A stretch of 64,000 nucleotides of DNA, taken from NCBI RefSeq assembly GCF_009697225.1, contig NZ_WIND01000015.1, forward strand, positions 32,857-96,856. The letters run 5' to 3'. Source of the stretch: Halovulum marinum (GTDB lineage: Bacteria > Pseudomonadota > Alphaproteobacteria > Rhodobacterales > Rhodobacteraceae). Position 1 is the stretch's first letter, and every line of letters begins with the position of its first letter. A model generated the notes under the pieces. It was not told where the DNA came from. It did not search any database and saw only the letters and a list, made by a program, of their open reading frames with translations. A program made the position numbers and the translations under genes. Shown in pieces: positions 1 to 10,325 of this stretch.

Positions 1-368
1 GCCAGCTTCTTCGAGGTGATCTTGTCGCCCATCGCCTCGATCGCGCCGACCGGCGGGCCGATGAAGGCGACGCCCGCCGCCTCCAGCGCCCGGGCGAACC
101 CGGCGCGCTCGGACAGGAAGCCGTAGCCGGGATGCACCGCCTGCGCGCCGGTCCGGCGCACCGCGTCCAGGATCCTGTCGATGACGATGTAGCTTTCCGA
201 CGCCGGCGGCGGACCGATCGGCACCGCCTCGTCCGCCATCTTCACGTGCAGCGCGTCGCGGTCGGCGTCGGAATGGACCGCGACGGTCCGGATGCCCATC
301 GCGCGGGCGGTCTTGATCACGCGGCAGGCGATCTCGCCCCGGTTGGCGATCAGGATCTTGTCGAACAT
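1..368 (-). CDS. pccA: Propionyl-CoA carboxylase alpha subunit (biotin carboxylase), N-terminal part
   Basis: This is the first 122 residues of an acyl-CoA carboxylase biotin-carboxylase subunit; the gene runs off the left edge. The N-terminus reads [17 protein letters not shown], the standard opening of the biotin carboxylase N-terminal domain, and [10 protein letters not shown] follows near residue 80. The family uses ATP and bicarbonate to carboxylate a biotin, which the beta subunit then uses to make methylmalonyl-CoA from propionyl-CoA. The same-strand pccB at 1697-3229 and the PccR-type regulator make propionyl-CoA the best substrate call. A methylcrotonyl- or acetyl-CoA enzyme cannot be excluded from this N-terminus alone. 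Confidence 0.9.
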   Translation of the reverse strand, partial: MFDKILIANRGEIACRVIKTARAMGIRTVAVHSDADRDALHVKMADEAVPIGPPPASESYIVIDRILDAVRRTGAQAVHPGYGFLSERAGFARALEAAGVAFIGPPVGAIEAMGDKITSKKL

Positions 369-540
369 CAGGCGGCGTCCCTTTTCTCGCCCCGCGGACG
401 GCGATCGCCCGTTCGCGCACGGCAAGGCGCCCCGTCGCGCGTCGGGCGGCAGGGGGCTTGCGATTCCGGAATTTCGGGCAGACGGCGCACATCGCCCGCA
501 GCGGTGCGCTGCGGGACCGGGGCCGGTCCGGCGGATCCTA

Positions 541-563
541 GACGGGCGGCGGCGCCGCCCGTC
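541..563 (-). terminator. GC-rich hairpin after the small lipoprotein gene
   Basis: A 10-bp perfect stem (GACGGGCGGC at 541-550 with GCCGCCCGTC at 554-563) with a 3-nt loop lies 6 bases after the stop codon of the lipoprotein gene. There is no T-tract on the minus strand, so it may stabilise a 3' end or act as a Rho-assisted stop rather than a classic terminator. The 200 bp between this gene and pccA hold nothing else recognisable. Confidence 0.3.
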
Positions 564-569
564 GGTGCG

Positions 570-776
570 TCAGCGGCACTGCGACGGGTAGGCGTTGCAG
601 TAGGCGACGTTGCCGGCAGCGCCGACCAGCGCGCCGGCGGCGACGCTTTCGTCCAGCACCGCCGCGGTCGCGGCACCGGCACCGGCGCCGATGAGCGCCT
701 GCTCCTCGAAAGAGTTGCCGCAGGCGGCCAGAGCCAGCAGCGTGGCGGCGAGGGCGGGTTTGACGATAACACGCAT
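570..776 (-). CDS. Small predicted lipoprotein (68 aa)
   Basis: A 68-residue protein with a clear lipoprotein signal peptide: basic start MRVIVK, hydrophobic stretch, and lipobox LLALAAC with the modified cysteine at about residue 19. The mature part is short and Gly/Ala-rich (residues about 29-58), like a glycine-zipper segment, and ends in two cysteines. A good ribosome site (GAAGGA) sits 9 bases before the ATG. It lies on the same strand between pccB and pccA, so it is probably co-transcribed with them. Function is unknown; a small outer-membrane or periplasmic lipoprotein is the most that can be said. Confidence 0.75.
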   Translation of the reverse strand: MRVIVKPALAATLLALAACGNSFEEQALIGAGAGAATAAVLDESVAAGALVGAAGNVAYCNAYPSQCR

Positions 777-924
777 GATACCGATCCTTCGTTCTTGTTG
801 CGTCGCCTAATATGTAATGCGCCCGGCGGAAAAGTTCCCGTCACAAAAGAAGCGCGTCCTGAAAGACTTTGAAAGATGGCGGATTTCCGCCAGTTCCGGG
901 CCGCGGGCCAGGCGCGCGGCGCGG

Positions 925-1269
925 TCATCCGATCACCTGCGGGAACGTTTCCGCCGCGCGCTCGGCGTCGATGCGCAGCAGCGCGTCGTAGCTGGCCGGG
1001 TCGAACGGCTCCTCGGCGGGCACCACCTCGCGCCCGAACAGCCAGCTCAGCCGGCCGGCGTCGAGGTTGCCGCGGGGGAACGGCTCGGCGCCGAAATGCT
1101 GCCACAGCGCGGCCAGGAACGCGCTGTCGGCCGCCCGGTCCTGCGGCCGGCGGTCGGCATAGCGCTGACGCGCGCGCAGCGGCGTCGGCCCGTCCTTTCC
1201 CGGACGGCGCAGCGTGAACTGGAAGTCCGTGCCCGACATCCGCGCCGGGAACCCCCGATGCTTCAGCAT
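925..1269 (-). CDS. Conserved hypothetical protein in the pcc locus (114 aa)
   Basis: A soluble 114-residue protein without signal peptide or membrane segment. It has many Arg/Asp residues in its middle (about 30-50) and an aromatic stretch LAALWQHFGAEPFPRGNL. The ATG at 1269 has only a weak ribosome site; an internal ATG ten codons later (MSGTDFQFTL) is a possible alternative start. It shares strand and spacing with the pcc genes. I do not recognise a domain. Coding character is supported by third-position GC and by the lack of any longer sensible frame on either strand here. Confidence 0.65.
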   Translation of the reverse strand: MLKHRGFPARMSGTDFQFTLRRPGKDGPTPLRARQRYADRRPQDRAADSAFLAALWQHFGAEPFPRGNLDAGRLSWLFGREVVPAEEPFDPASYDALLRIDAERAAETFPQVIG

Positions 1270-1398
1270 GGCAACCCGTTCCGATCGTTGAGGAAAAGCG
1301 ATTCGTCGCGGGCATGGGGCGCGTGCGGTGCCCGGCGGCGTCCGCGCGCGGCAAGGCCCGCCGCCCGACCTGTCGACCGGGCGGCAGGAAAGTTCGGA

Positions 1399-1536
1399 TC
1401 AGAACTTGCTGAAGGTCGGCTCGGGCTCGATGGCCGGCGGGGGCGCGGGGATCGGCTCGGGCTCTTGCTGCTGAGCGCAGGCCGAGACGATGCCAGCCAG
1501 AATGAGAAGTCCAAGAATCTTGGTCGTACGCGACAT
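1399..1536 (-). CDS. Very small proline-rich lipoprotein (45 aa)
   Basis: Forty-five codons, starting MSRTTKILGLLILAG and followed by a lipobox ending in cysteine at residue 20. The mature peptide is only about 26 residues, rich in Gln, Pro and Glu, and ends FSKF. A ribosome site (AAAGGA) lies 8 bases before the ATG at 1536. The position is immediately downstream of pccB on the same strand. The combination of basic N-region, hydrophobic core and lipobox makes a chance reading frame unlikely. Function is unknown. Confidence 0.65.
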   Translation of the reverse strand: MSRTTKILGLLILAGIVSACAQQQEPEPIPAPPPAIEPEPTFSKF

Positions 1537-1696
1537 GGAGATGTCCTTTCCCCGTAGGTCAGTCGATGTTTCAGCGGCCGGCGGATGCCCCCGCTGTACC
1601 GAAGCCTACGCGTCGGGCCGGAAAATGCAACGGGGACAATCGGCTGGCCCGGAATCAATCGGCAATTCTGCACTGATGTCATCTTGGATCGGGGCA

Positions 1697-3229
<1,533 letters not shown>

Positions 3230-3299
3230 GGCGGCCTCCCCGGAAGTCTGCGCCGACCCTAGTGCCGGAGCGGCGCGAAAAGAAGGGCCATTCGGTGTA

Positions 3300-3347
3300 T
3301 TTGCAGAGTCGTCAAACACCCCGTGCGGCATATTGCAAACTTGCGAA
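3300..3347. promoter_or_regulatory. Candidate PccR operator in the pccB/protease intergenic region
   Basis: Three imperfect copies of TTTGCAAA are visible: TTTGCAGA at 3300-3307, ATTGCAAA at 3332-3339 and CTTGCGAA at 3340-3347. The first two start 32 bp apart, close to the 33-bp spacing of the two perfect copies in front of pccR. PccR of Rhodobacter sphaeroides is known to act on TTTGCAAA-type sites. The region serves pccB on the minus strand and the metalloprotease on the plus strand, so control of both is possible. Binding is inferred from similarity only. Confidence 0.5.
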
Positions 3348-3428
3348 GCCGCGCGCCGGCAGTCACAAAACCACCGCATTCGGCTGGCAGTCAGCCCCGC
3401 ATTGTCCGCAAGAAAGAGGGATCCGCAG

Positions 3429-4688
3429 ATGTTGAGCCAGTCCGAGATCATCGACGGGATGCAGTTCCCGGGCATCGGCGCCCTCAACCCGATCAACGAA
3501 GCCGGCGCGCCGCGCTTCGTCGTCACCTACCAGTTCGCCAATGGCAGCGCACCGCAGGACCAATGGCGCGGCTACACCGGCTGGACCGCGATGAGCGGCG
3601 CCGAGCGGCAGGCGGTCCGCGACGCGATGGACCACATCGAGACCTTCCTCAACGTCGACTTCGTCGAGGTCAGCGGCTGGGCCGATCCGGTGATGAACCT
3701 GGGCAAGGTCGACCTGCCTTCCAGCGTCGCCGGCGAGGGCGGCAGCGGCTACGGCTGGAACGCCAATCTCGACGTCACCGCCTACGACAATTTCGCGGTA
3801 TTCGACAACGGCCTGAACATCGCCGGGCAGACCAACCTGATCCTGCACGAACTGGGCCATGCCATGGGCCTGAAGCACAGCTTCACGTCGCCGTCGATCC
3901 CGAACGCCTACGAGAACGGCAAGTTCACGGTGATGTCCTACAGCGCGAACCCGGACAACGGGCTGGACAGCGCCGCCATGCAGCTGTTCGACATCCTCGC
4001 GCTGCAGGACATCTGGGGCGCGGCCGCCAACAATGCCGGCAATTCCGCCTACACCGGCCCGCGCAACGGCACGGTCGATGCGGTCTGGGACAGCGGCGGC
4101 ATCGATACCTTCAACGCCTCGGCGGCCCGGCACGACGTGGCGCTGGACCTGCGCGAGGGCGCGTACTCGCGCTTCGGCACCGCGCACGAGGACGTCTCGA
4201 TCGCCTTCGGCACGGTGATCGAGAACGCGGCCGGCGGATCCGGCGCCGACCAGATCCTGGGCAACAGCACCGGCAACCGGCTTTCCGGCGGCCAGGGCCA
4301 CGACACCCTCAAGGGCTTCGGCGGCGGCGACGAGATCCTCGGCAACAAGGGCCGCGACCTGATCCGGGGCGGCAACGGCAACGACACGCTCAAGGGCGGC
4401 AACGCGAACGACAAGCTGTTCGGGCAGAACGGCAACGACAACCTGTTCGGCGGCGGTGGCGCCGACAGGTTCGTGTTCACCGGCGGCGACGACAGGGACC
4501 GGGTGAAGGATTTCGAGGACGACATCGACCTGCTGCTGCTGAAGGGGCTGGGGCTGGCCGACGCCGCAGACGCCCTGAGCCACGCCAGCGAGCGGAACGG
4601 AAACGTCGTCTTCGACTTCGGCAACGGCGACGTGCTCAAGGTGCTCGACATCACCGCCGCCGCGCTGTTCGACGACATCATCGTCTGA
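3429..4688 (+). CDS. Serralysin-like RTX metalloprotease, type I secretion substrate
   Basis: A 419-residue secreted zinc protease. The zinc site [11 protein letters not shown] is at residues 140-150 (His140, Glu141, His144, His150), with the Met-turn VMSYS at about 168-172; both are metzincin/serralysin features. Residues about 265-350 hold calcium-binding RTX nonapeptide repeats such as [10 protein letters not shown] and [10 protein letters not shown]. There is no N-terminal signal peptide, as expected for proteins exported by a C-terminal type I signal; the acidic C-terminus ends in DIIV. The ATG at 3429 follows AAAGAGGG. No type I ABC exporter or protease inhibitor gene is nearby. It lies between pccB and pccR and could share their regulation. 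Confidence 0.9.
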   Translation: MLSQSEIIDGMQFPGIGALNPINEAGAPRFVVTYQFANGSAPQDQWRGYTGWTAMSGAERQAVRDAMDHIETFLNVDFVEVSGWADPVMNLGKVDLPSSVAGEGGSGYGWNANLDVTAYDNFAVFDNGLNIAGQTNLILHELGHAMGLKHSFTSPSIPNAYENGKFTVMSYSANPDNGLDSAAMQLFDILALQDIWGAAANNAGNSAYTGPRNGTVDAVWDSGGIDTFNASAARHDVALDLREGAYSRFGTAHEDVSIAFGTVIENAAGGSGADQILGNSTGNRLSGGQGHDTLKGFGGGDEILGNKGRDLIRGGNGNDTLKGGNANDKLFGQNGNDNLFGGGGADRFVFTGGDDRDRVKDFEDDIDLLLLKGLGLADAADALSHASERNGNVVFDFGNGDVLKVLDITAAALFDDIIV

Positions 4689-4699
4689 TCCCGCTTGAG

Positions 4700-4740
4700 T
4701 TTGCAAACATCGCGGCGATAATCTGCGCGATGTTTGCAAA
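4700..4740. promoter_or_regulatory. Candidate PccR operator upstream of pccR (15-bp inverted repeat)
   Basis: Two perfect TTTGCAAA copies (4700-4707 and 4733-4740) form the ends of a perfect 15-bp inverted repeat: TTTGCAAACATCGCG at 4700-4714 and CGCGATGTTTGCAAA at 4726-4740, with an 11-bp spacer. It sits 36 bp before the pccR start codon. No T-tract follows the repeat, so an operator is preferred over a terminator for the upstream protease gene, though it could do both. It suggests autoregulation of pccR. Confidence 0.65.
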
Positions 4741-4776
4741 CCGCCGTTCGGTCCCGGCCCGCGCCGCAGGCCGCCG

Positions 4777-6168
4777 ATGACCACGCAGAAGCTTTACGCC
4801 GGCGTCAAGCTGCGCGAGATCCGCACCGGGCGCGGCCTGACGCAGAAGGATTTCGCCGGCCGGCTGGGCGTCAGCCTGTCCTACCTGAACCAGATGGAGA
4901 ACAACCACCGCCCGGTCTCGACCGGGGTGTTGCTGGCGCTGGCGCGCGAGTTCGGCTTCGACGTGACCGAGCTGTCGGTGGGCGAGGCCGAACGCATGAC
5001 CGCCGACATGCGCGAGGCGCTGGCCGACCCGGTGTTCGCCGAGGCGCCGCCGCTGGCCGAACTGCGGCTGGTCGCCTCGAACGCGCCCGGACTGGCGCGC
5101 GCCTTCCTGGCGCTGCACCGCGCGCACCGCCAGCAGAGCGAGCAGCTGGTGTCGCTGAACGAGGCGCTGGGCACCGAGGGCAGCGCCCTCGCCCCGCTGC
5201 CCTGGGAGGAGGTGCGCGACTTCTTCCACTACTGCGACAACTACATCGACGCGGTCGACCGCGCCGCCGAGCGCTTCGCCGGCAGCCTGGCCGGGGGCGA
5301 CCGGCTGGCGGCGATGGCCGACCGGCTGCAGGCCGACCACGGCATCGCGCTGCAGATCCGTCTCGACGCGCCGCTGCGCCACTACGATCCCGCCAGCCGC
5401 CGCCTGACGCTGGCCGCCGAGGCCGGACCGGCGACGCAATGGTTCCAGGCCGCGCACCAACTGGCGCTGGTGGCGCACGACGACCTGCTGGAGGCGACGC
5501 TGGACCTGGCGCGGTTCCGCACCGACACCGCGCGCGAGATCTGCAAGATCGGGCTGGCGAACTATTTCGCCGGCGCGGCGCTGCTGCCCTACGGCCGGTT
5601 CCTCGCCGCGGCGCAGGAGGCGCGGCACGACCTCGACCGGCTGGCGCTGGTCTTCGGCGCCTCGATCGAGCAGGTGGCGCACAGGCTGTCGACGCTGCAG
5701 CGCCCCGGCGCCAAGGGGGTGCCGTTCTTCTTCGTCCGCGTCGACCAGGCCGGCACGATCACCAAGCGGCACTCGGCGACCCGGCTGCAGTTCGCCCGCT
5801 TCGGCAGCGCCTGCCCGCTGTGGAACGTGCACCGCGCCTTCGAGGCGCCCGGCCGCTGGCTGCGGCAGCTGGCCGAGACGCCGGACGGGGTGCGCTACCT
5901 GTGTCTGGCGCGGGACGTGTCGAAACCGGGCCGCGACTTCCACGCGCCGGTGCGGCGCTACGCCATCGCCCTGGGCTGCGAGGTGGCCCATGCCGGCGCG
6001 CTGACCTATGCCGACGATCTGGACCTGAACCGCGGTTTCGAGCCGATCGGCGTGTCCTGCCGGATCTGCGAGCGCACCGACTGCCACCAGCGGGCGCTGC
6101 CGCCGATGGACCGGCCGATCCGCATCGACCCCGACGACCGCGGCGCGCTGCCCTACCGGCTGGACTGA
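4777..6168 (+). CDS. pccR: Short-chain fatty acyl-CoA regulator PccR (XRE family)
   Basis: A 463-residue transcription regulator of the ScfR family. Residues about 8-65 form an XRE helix-turn-helix (LREIRTGRGLTQKDFAGRLG, then SLSYLNQMENNHRPVS). The middle resembles the IrrE/ImmA-type segment of this family, and the C-terminal third is the acyl-CoA-sensing DUF2083-type domain ending with the cysteine-rich CRICERTDCHQRALPP. The family controls acetyl- or propionyl-CoA assimilation; the pcc genes and the TTTGCAAA repeat directly upstream point to the propionyl-CoA member. The ATG at 4777 has a weak ribosome site but gives the standard N-terminus. It converges on the ybdK-type gene downstream. 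Confidence 0.88.
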   Translation: MTTQKLYAGVKLREIRTGRGLTQKDFAGRLGVSLSYLNQMENNHRPVSTGVLLALAREFGFDVTELSVGEAERMTADMREALADPVFAEAPPLAELRLVASNAPGLARAFLALHRAHRQQSEQLVSLNEALGTEGSALAPLPWEEVRDFFHYCDNYIDAVDRAAERFAGSLAGGDRLAAMADRLQADHGIALQIRLDAPLRHYDPASRRLTLAAEAGPATQWFQAAHQLALVAHDDLLEATLDLARFRTDTAREICKIGLANYFAGAALLPYGRFLAAAQEARHDLDRLALVFGASIEQVAHRLSTLQRPGAKGVPFFFVRVDQAGTITKRHSATRLQFARFGSACPLWNVHRAFEAPGRWLRQLAETPDGVRYLCLARDVSKPGRDFHAPVRRYAIALGCEVAHAGALTYADDLDLNRGFEPIGVSCRICERTDCHQRALPPMDRPIRIDPDDRGALPYRLD

Positions 6169-6211
6169 TTGCCCGGCCGCCGCGCGCGCAGCGGCGATTG
6201 CGGCGCGGCGC

Positions 6212-7351
6212 TCAGTCGTCGCGGTGCGCGGTGAAATCCGCGATCAGCTGGTCGACCACCGCCACCATCGCCTCGTGCGGCGAGGCGCCGGCCTCCTCGG
6301 CCGCGGCGCGGGCGGCGCGCTGGCGCTCGGACGAGGTACCGTCGCGCAGGATCGCGCGCAGCTGGCACAGCTCGCGCCTGCAGCCCAGCACCTCGGCGTC
6401 GTCGCCGAACAGGTCGATCATCTCCTCGACCAGGTCGGCGCAGGGCACCAGCTGCCGGCGGCCGTGGTCGACCAGCTTGCCGGCCGCGCCGTAGCGCTGC
6501 GCGCGCCAGCGGTTCTCCATGATCATCGTGCGCGGGTACAGCCGCCAGCGCTGGTTGCGCGACTTCAGCCGGTACAGATAGGCGAACATCGACTGGTAGA
6601 GCGCGGCCAGCGCCGCCACGTCGCGCAGCCGCGCGCAGACGTCGGTGATCCGCTGCTCTACGGTGGGGAACTTGTCCGACGGGCGGATGTCCCACCAGAT
6701 CTTGGTGCCGTCTTCGATGCAGCCGGCCTCGACCAGCTGGTCGACCAGCCGCCGGTACTGGTTGAACGAGCCCAGCTCGTCCGGCAGCCCGGTGCGCGGC
6801 AGCGCGTCGAACACCGTCAGCCGGTAGGACGACAGGCCGGTGTCCTCGCCCTCCCAGTACGGCGAGGAGCAGGTCAGCGCCAGCATGTGCGGCAGGAAAT
6901 ACGCCGCCTGGTTCATCAGGTCGATGCGCAGGTCGCGGTCGTCGATGCCGATGTGGATGTGCATGCCGCAGATCATCATCCGGCGGATCGGCTGGCCCAG
7001 GTCGTCGCGCAGCGCGTCGTAGCGGTCCTTGCGGGTGTGGGTCTGCTCGCGCCAGCGGCTGAACGGGTGGGTCGAGGCGGCGATCGCGGCATAGCCGTGC
7101 GCGGCGGCGGCGTCGGCGATGCTGTTGCGCAGCTCGCCCAGCTCGGCCACCGCATCGGCGACCGAGCGGTGCGGCCGAGTGCCGACCTCGACCTGACACT
7201 GCAGGTATTCCGCCGTCACCCGCTCGCCCACCGCCTTGCGGCACGCCTCCAGGAACGCCTCGGCCGGCTCGCGCACCAGCTCGCGGGTCTGGCGGTCGAC
7301 GACCAGGTATTCTTCCTCGATGCCGAGGGTCAGGATCGGGCGGTCCGACAT
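6212..7351 (-). CDS. YbdK-type carboxylate-amine ligase (GCS2 family)
   Basis: A 379-residue member of the glutamate-cysteine ligase family 2, matching the YbdK branch in length. The start MSDRPILTLGIEEEYLVVD carries the signature GIEEEY, and MMICGMHIHIGIDD near residue 128 is the second typical block. Family members join an amino acid carboxylate to an amine with ATP; the in vivo substrate of YbdK-like enzymes is not settled, and weak gamma-glutamylcysteine ligase activity is known for some. It is transcribed alone, convergent with pccR and separated from the decayed gene upstream by about 50 bp. Confidence 0.88.
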   Translation of the reverse strand: MSDRPILTLGIEEEYLVVDRQTRELVREPAEAFLEACRKAVGERVTAEYLQCQVEVGTRPHRSVADAVAELGELRNSIADAAAAHGYAAIAASTHPFSRWREQTHTRKDRYDALRDDLGQPIRRMMICGMHIHIGIDDRDLRIDLMNQAAYFLPHMLALTCSSPYWEGEDTGLSSYRLTVFDALPRTGLPDELGSFNQYRRLVDQLVEAGCIEDGTKIWWDIRPSDKFPTVEQRITDVCARLRDVAALAALYQSMFAYLYRLKSRNQRWRLYPRTMIMENRWRAQRYGAAGKLVDHGRRQLVPCADLVEEMIDLFGDDAEVLGCRRELCQLRAILRDGTSSERQRAARAAAEEAGASPHEAMVAVVDQLIADFTAHRDD

Positions 7352-7400
7352 GCAGGTCTCCGGACACGGATATCCGGAATACCTAGCGCCCGCAGCGGGT

Positions 7401-7860
7401 TCAGGGAAGCGCGAAAGTCAGCGGGGCCCAGGTGCTCAGCCACTCCGCGTCGTATTTCGCCTTCGCCGGGCGCAGCTCGACCGCGTTCAGCAGCGTCACC
7501 CCCCGGGCGCAGGACGACCGGCGTCACCCCGGCGGCGTCGGTCCGCAGCAACTCCCGGCGCGGCGTGGCGGTTTCCGGGTCGATCCGGAACACCGCCACC
7601 GGATGCTCCGCCAGAGGATTGCCGAACCGGTTCAGCGTCACCCCGATCGGATCGCCCGGCGCCTGGGCGAAGCCCGAGCACGGCAGGTCGCGCTCCAGGT
7701 GCAACCCGGCCCGCGGCCCCGGCCCCTCGAAGGCGACACAGGTCACGAAATCGTAGAAGCTGTCTTAGTCGATGTAATCGGCGGCCGCCTCGCAAAGCCG
7801 CGCCGACAGACCCGCGGGAACCGCGGCACGAGCCTGACCGCCGCCGTGCTCGCCGGCGCG
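7401..7860 (-). pseudogene. Decayed DUF4198-like protein gene
   Basis: Two frames together read as the C-terminal half of a DUF4198-type (carboxypeptidase-regulatory-like) protein. The first reads GDPIGVTLNRFGNPLAEHPV and TDAAGVTPVVLRPG; after a one-base shift the second reads GVTLLNAVELRPAKAKYDA and WLSTWAPLTFALP to a stop at 7401-7403. The shift falls in a run of six C at 7499-7504. A TAA in the first frame at 7765-7767 interrupts it further upstream, and no start or signal peptide is visible. A sequencing error could explain the homopolymer shift but not the TAA as well. The rest of the 7352-8078 gap holds no firm gene. Confidence 0.6.
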
Positions 7861-8078
7861 ATGGCCCTCGCGGCACCGCTTGCGGTGTCGGCCAGGGGCC
7901 ACGACAACGGCAAGGACGGCGCGGGCAACTTTCGCAAGCGCGGCAACGCCTGGCCGACACCCGCCGCAACGGCAACCCGTTCCCGGCCGAAATGGTCGAC
8001 GACGCCGAATGATCCCTCCCGGCCGCGCCTCGGTGCGGCCGGTTCCCCTGCCCGCGCCGCGGGGCCGTTCGGCCGGTG

Positions 8079-8819
8079 CTACAACTGCTCCATCACCTCG
8101 TCGGGGATGTCGAAATTCGCGGTGACGTTCTGCACGTCGTCGTCGTCTTCCAGCGACTCGATCAGGCGCATCACCTTCTGCGCCCCGTCCAGGTCCAGCG
8201 CGGTAGTGTTCTGCGGCTTCCAGATCAGCTTGGTGGTCTCGCTTTCGCCCAGCGTCGCCTCGAGCGCGGTCGAAACCTCGTTCAGGTCGGTCGCGTCGCA
8301 GTAGATCTCGTGCCCGTCGTCCGAGCTTTCCACGTCCTCGGCGCCGGCCTCGATGGCCGCTTCCAGCACCGCCACGGCGTCGCCGACGGCGGCCGGGTAG
8401 ACCACCAGGCCCTTGCGCTCGAACATGAAGCTGACGGCGCCGGTCTCGGCCAGATTGCCGCCGGACCTGGAGAATATCGAGCGCACGTTCGAGGCGGTGC
8501 GGTTGCGGTTGTCGGTCATCGCCTCGACGATCACCGCCACGCCTTCGGGGCCGTAGCCCTCGTAGCGGATCTCCTCGTAGTTCTCGGCGTCGCCGCCCTG
8601 CGACTTCTTGATCGCCCGGTCGATGACGTCCTTGGGAACCGAGTTCGACTTGGCCTCCTTGACCGCAAGCCGCAGCCGCGGGTTCTTGTCCGGGTCCGGG
8701 TCACCCATCTTCGCCGCCACGGTGATCTCCTTGCTGAGCTTGGAGAACAGCTTGGAGCGCGCGGCATCCTGCCGGCCCTTGCGGTGCTGGATGTTCGCCC
8801 ATTTGGAATGCCCGGCCAT
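8079..8819 (-). CDS. yebC: YebC/PmpR family protein
   Basis: A 246-residue YebC/TACO1-family protein. The start [19 protein letters not shown] is the family signature and sets the start codon at 8819, although the frame is open further upstream. [20 protein letters not shown] in the middle and the acidic C-terminal domain ([20 protein letters not shown]) are also typical. Members act in the cytoplasm on translation, helping ribosomes through difficult sequences, and some were described as DNA-binding regulators. It is a single gene here, not next to ruvC as in many bacteria. The divergent EamA transporter starts 203 bp away. Confidence 0.95.
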   Translation of the reverse strand: MAGHSKWANIQHRKGRQDAARSKLFSKLSKEITVAAKMGDPDPDKNPRLRLAVKEAKSNSVPKDVIDRAIKKSQGGDAENYEEIRYEGYGPEGVAVIVEAMTDNRNRTASNVRSIFSRSGGNLAETGAVSFMFERKGLVVYPAAVGDAVAVLEAAIEAGAEDVESSDDGHEIYCDATDLNEVSTALEATLGESETTKLIWKPQNTTALDLDGAQKVMRLIESLEDDDDVQNVTANFDIPDEVMEQL

Positions 8820-9022
8820 CGACGCCTCTTCACTTGCCTGCGGGATCGGAAACGCAAGGTGTATAGGCCGGAGCGCGCCCATTGATCAAGCGCCGGCGCG
8901 CATCCGCGCCCGCAGGTTCCGCATGGGCGCGCGCAGCCGCGCGGCGCGGGGGGCTGGCCCTTCCCCGGCGCGCGGGCTAACATCCGCCCGCGCCGGTTCC
9001 GCGCGCCACGACGAAAGCCTCC

Positions 9023-9949
9023 ATGAACCCGCTACACGGCATCGCGCTGAAGATCATGTCGGTCGCCCTGTTCACGGCCATGGCCGCCTGCGTGAAGGCG
9101 GCGGCGGGCGCGGGCGTGCCGGCGGGCGAGGCTGTGTTCTTCCGCTCGGCGCTGGCGATCCCGGTGATCCTGACCTGGCTGGCGATGCAGCACGACTTCC
9201 CGCACGGGTTGACGACGCGGAACCCGATGGGCCACGTCTGGCGCGGCCTTGTCGGCGCCGGGGCAATGGCCAGCGGCTTCACCGCGCTGGGGCTGCTGCC
9301 GCTGCCCGAGGTGACGGCGATCGGCTATGCGGCGCCGCTGCTGATCGTGGTCTTCGCGGCGATGTTCCTGAACGAGACCGTGCGCCTGTTCCGCCTGACC
9401 GCGGTGGTGATCGGCCTGGTCGGGGTGACGGTGGTGCTGTCGCCGCGGCTGTCGGTCACCTCGCTCGAGAACGCCACCCAGTACGAGACTCTGGGCGCGA
9501 CGGTGGCGCTGATGGGCGCGGTGCTGGCGGCGCTGGCGCAGGTGTTCGTGCGCAAGCTGGTGCACCAGGAGACCACCGCCTCGATCGTGTTCTGGTTCTC
9601 GGTCACCACCACCGTCTTGTCGCTGTTCACGATCCCGTTCGGCTGGATCATGCCCGACCCGCTGACGCTGGGGCTGCTGGTCTCGGCTGGGCTGCTGGGC
9701 GGGGTCGGGCAGATCCTGCTGACCTCGGCCTACCGGTTCGCGCCGACCTCGGTGGTGGCGCCGTTCGAGTACACCTCGATGATCCTGGCGATCGTCGTCG
9801 GCTACGCCTTCTTCGACGAGACCCCCACCGGCCGCACGCTGCTGGGCGCGGCACTGGTCGTCAGCGCCGGCCTGTTCATCATCTGGCGCGAGCGCAAGCT
9901 GGGGCTGGAGCGCGGCCGCGCCCGCAAGGCGATGACGCCGCAGGGCTGA
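9023..9949 (+). CDS. EamA/DMT family transporter
   Basis: A 308-residue inner-membrane protein with about ten hydrophobic segments arranged as two EamA repeats, roughly residues 5-135 and 155-290. FRSALAIPVILTWL lies in the first and PTSVVAPFEYTSMILAIVVG in the second; the latter is the conserved end of the drug/metabolite transporter superfamily repeat. Substrate is unknown, commonly amino acids or other small metabolites. The ATG at 9023 fits the first membrane helix directly. A DUF952 gene follows after 43 bp, so the four plus-strand genes to 12402 may share a transcript. Confidence 0.88.
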   Translation: MNPLHGIALKIMSVALFTAMAACVKAAAGAGVPAGEAVFFRSALAIPVILTWLAMQHDFPHGLTTRNPMGHVWRGLVGAGAMASGFTALGLLPLPEVTAIGYAAPLLIVVFAAMFLNETVRLFRLTAVVIGLVGVTVVLSPRLSVTSLENATQYETLGATVALMGAVLAALAQVFVRKLVHQETTASIVFWFSVTTTVLSLFTIPFGWIMPDPLTLGLLVSAGLLGGVGQILLTSAYRFAPTSVVAPFEYTSMILAIVVGYAFFDETPTGRTLLGAALVVSAGLFIIWRERKLGLERGRARKAMTPQG

Positions 9950-9992
9950 GCGCACGCTTGACCGCCGCGCCGCGCCGGGCCATCACCGCGCC

Positions 9993-10325
9993 ATGCTGGT
10001 TTACAAGATCCTTCGCGCCGACGAATGGGCGGCGCTGCAACAGGCCGGAGAGACCGCCGGCGCGCCGGTGGACGTGGCCGACGGCTATGTCCACCTGTCG
10101 ACCGCCGAGCAGGCCCCCGGCACCGCCGCGAAGCATTTCGCCGGCGCGGACGGGCTGATGCTGCTGACCCTTGAGGCGAGCCGCCTCGCGCCGCTGAGAT
10201 GGGAGGTCTCGCGCGGCGGGCAGGAATTCCCGCACCTCTACGGCCCGCTGCGGCTGGCCGACGTGCAGCGCGCGGTGCCGCTGCCGCGCGGGCCGGAGGG
10301 CCACGACTTCACGGGGCTGCTGTGA
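9993..10325 (+). CDS. DUF952 domain protein (110 aa)
   Basis: A 110-residue protein made up of one DUF952 domain: it starts [12 protein letters not shown] and has the typical [11 protein letters not shown] and [13 protein letters not shown] blocks. The fold is related to ADP-ribosyl transferases, but no reaction has been established for this family. Its stop codon overlaps the GTG start of pyrD, indicating translational coupling; the DUF952-pyrD pair is common in alphaproteobacteria. No signal peptide or membrane segment. Confidence 0.85.
   Translation: MLVYKILRADEWAALQQAGETAGAPVDVADGYVHLSTAEQAPGTAAKHFAGADGLMLLTLEASRLAPLRWEVSRGGQEFPHLYGPLRLADVQRAVPLPRGPEGHDFTGLL

Noticed and set aside
4700..4740. 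Inverted repeat after the RTX protease as a transcription terminator
   Set aside because: No T-tract follows, and the arms end in exact TTTGCAAA sites beside pccR. An operator explains it better.
7848..8012. Short plus-strand frames with a signal-like LTAAVLAGAMALAAPLAVSA and an ending NGNPFPAEMVDDAE in another frame
   Set aside because: The pieces lie in different frames, with no ribosome site and no family; they overlap the decayed DUF4198 region on the other strand. Too weak to list as a gene.
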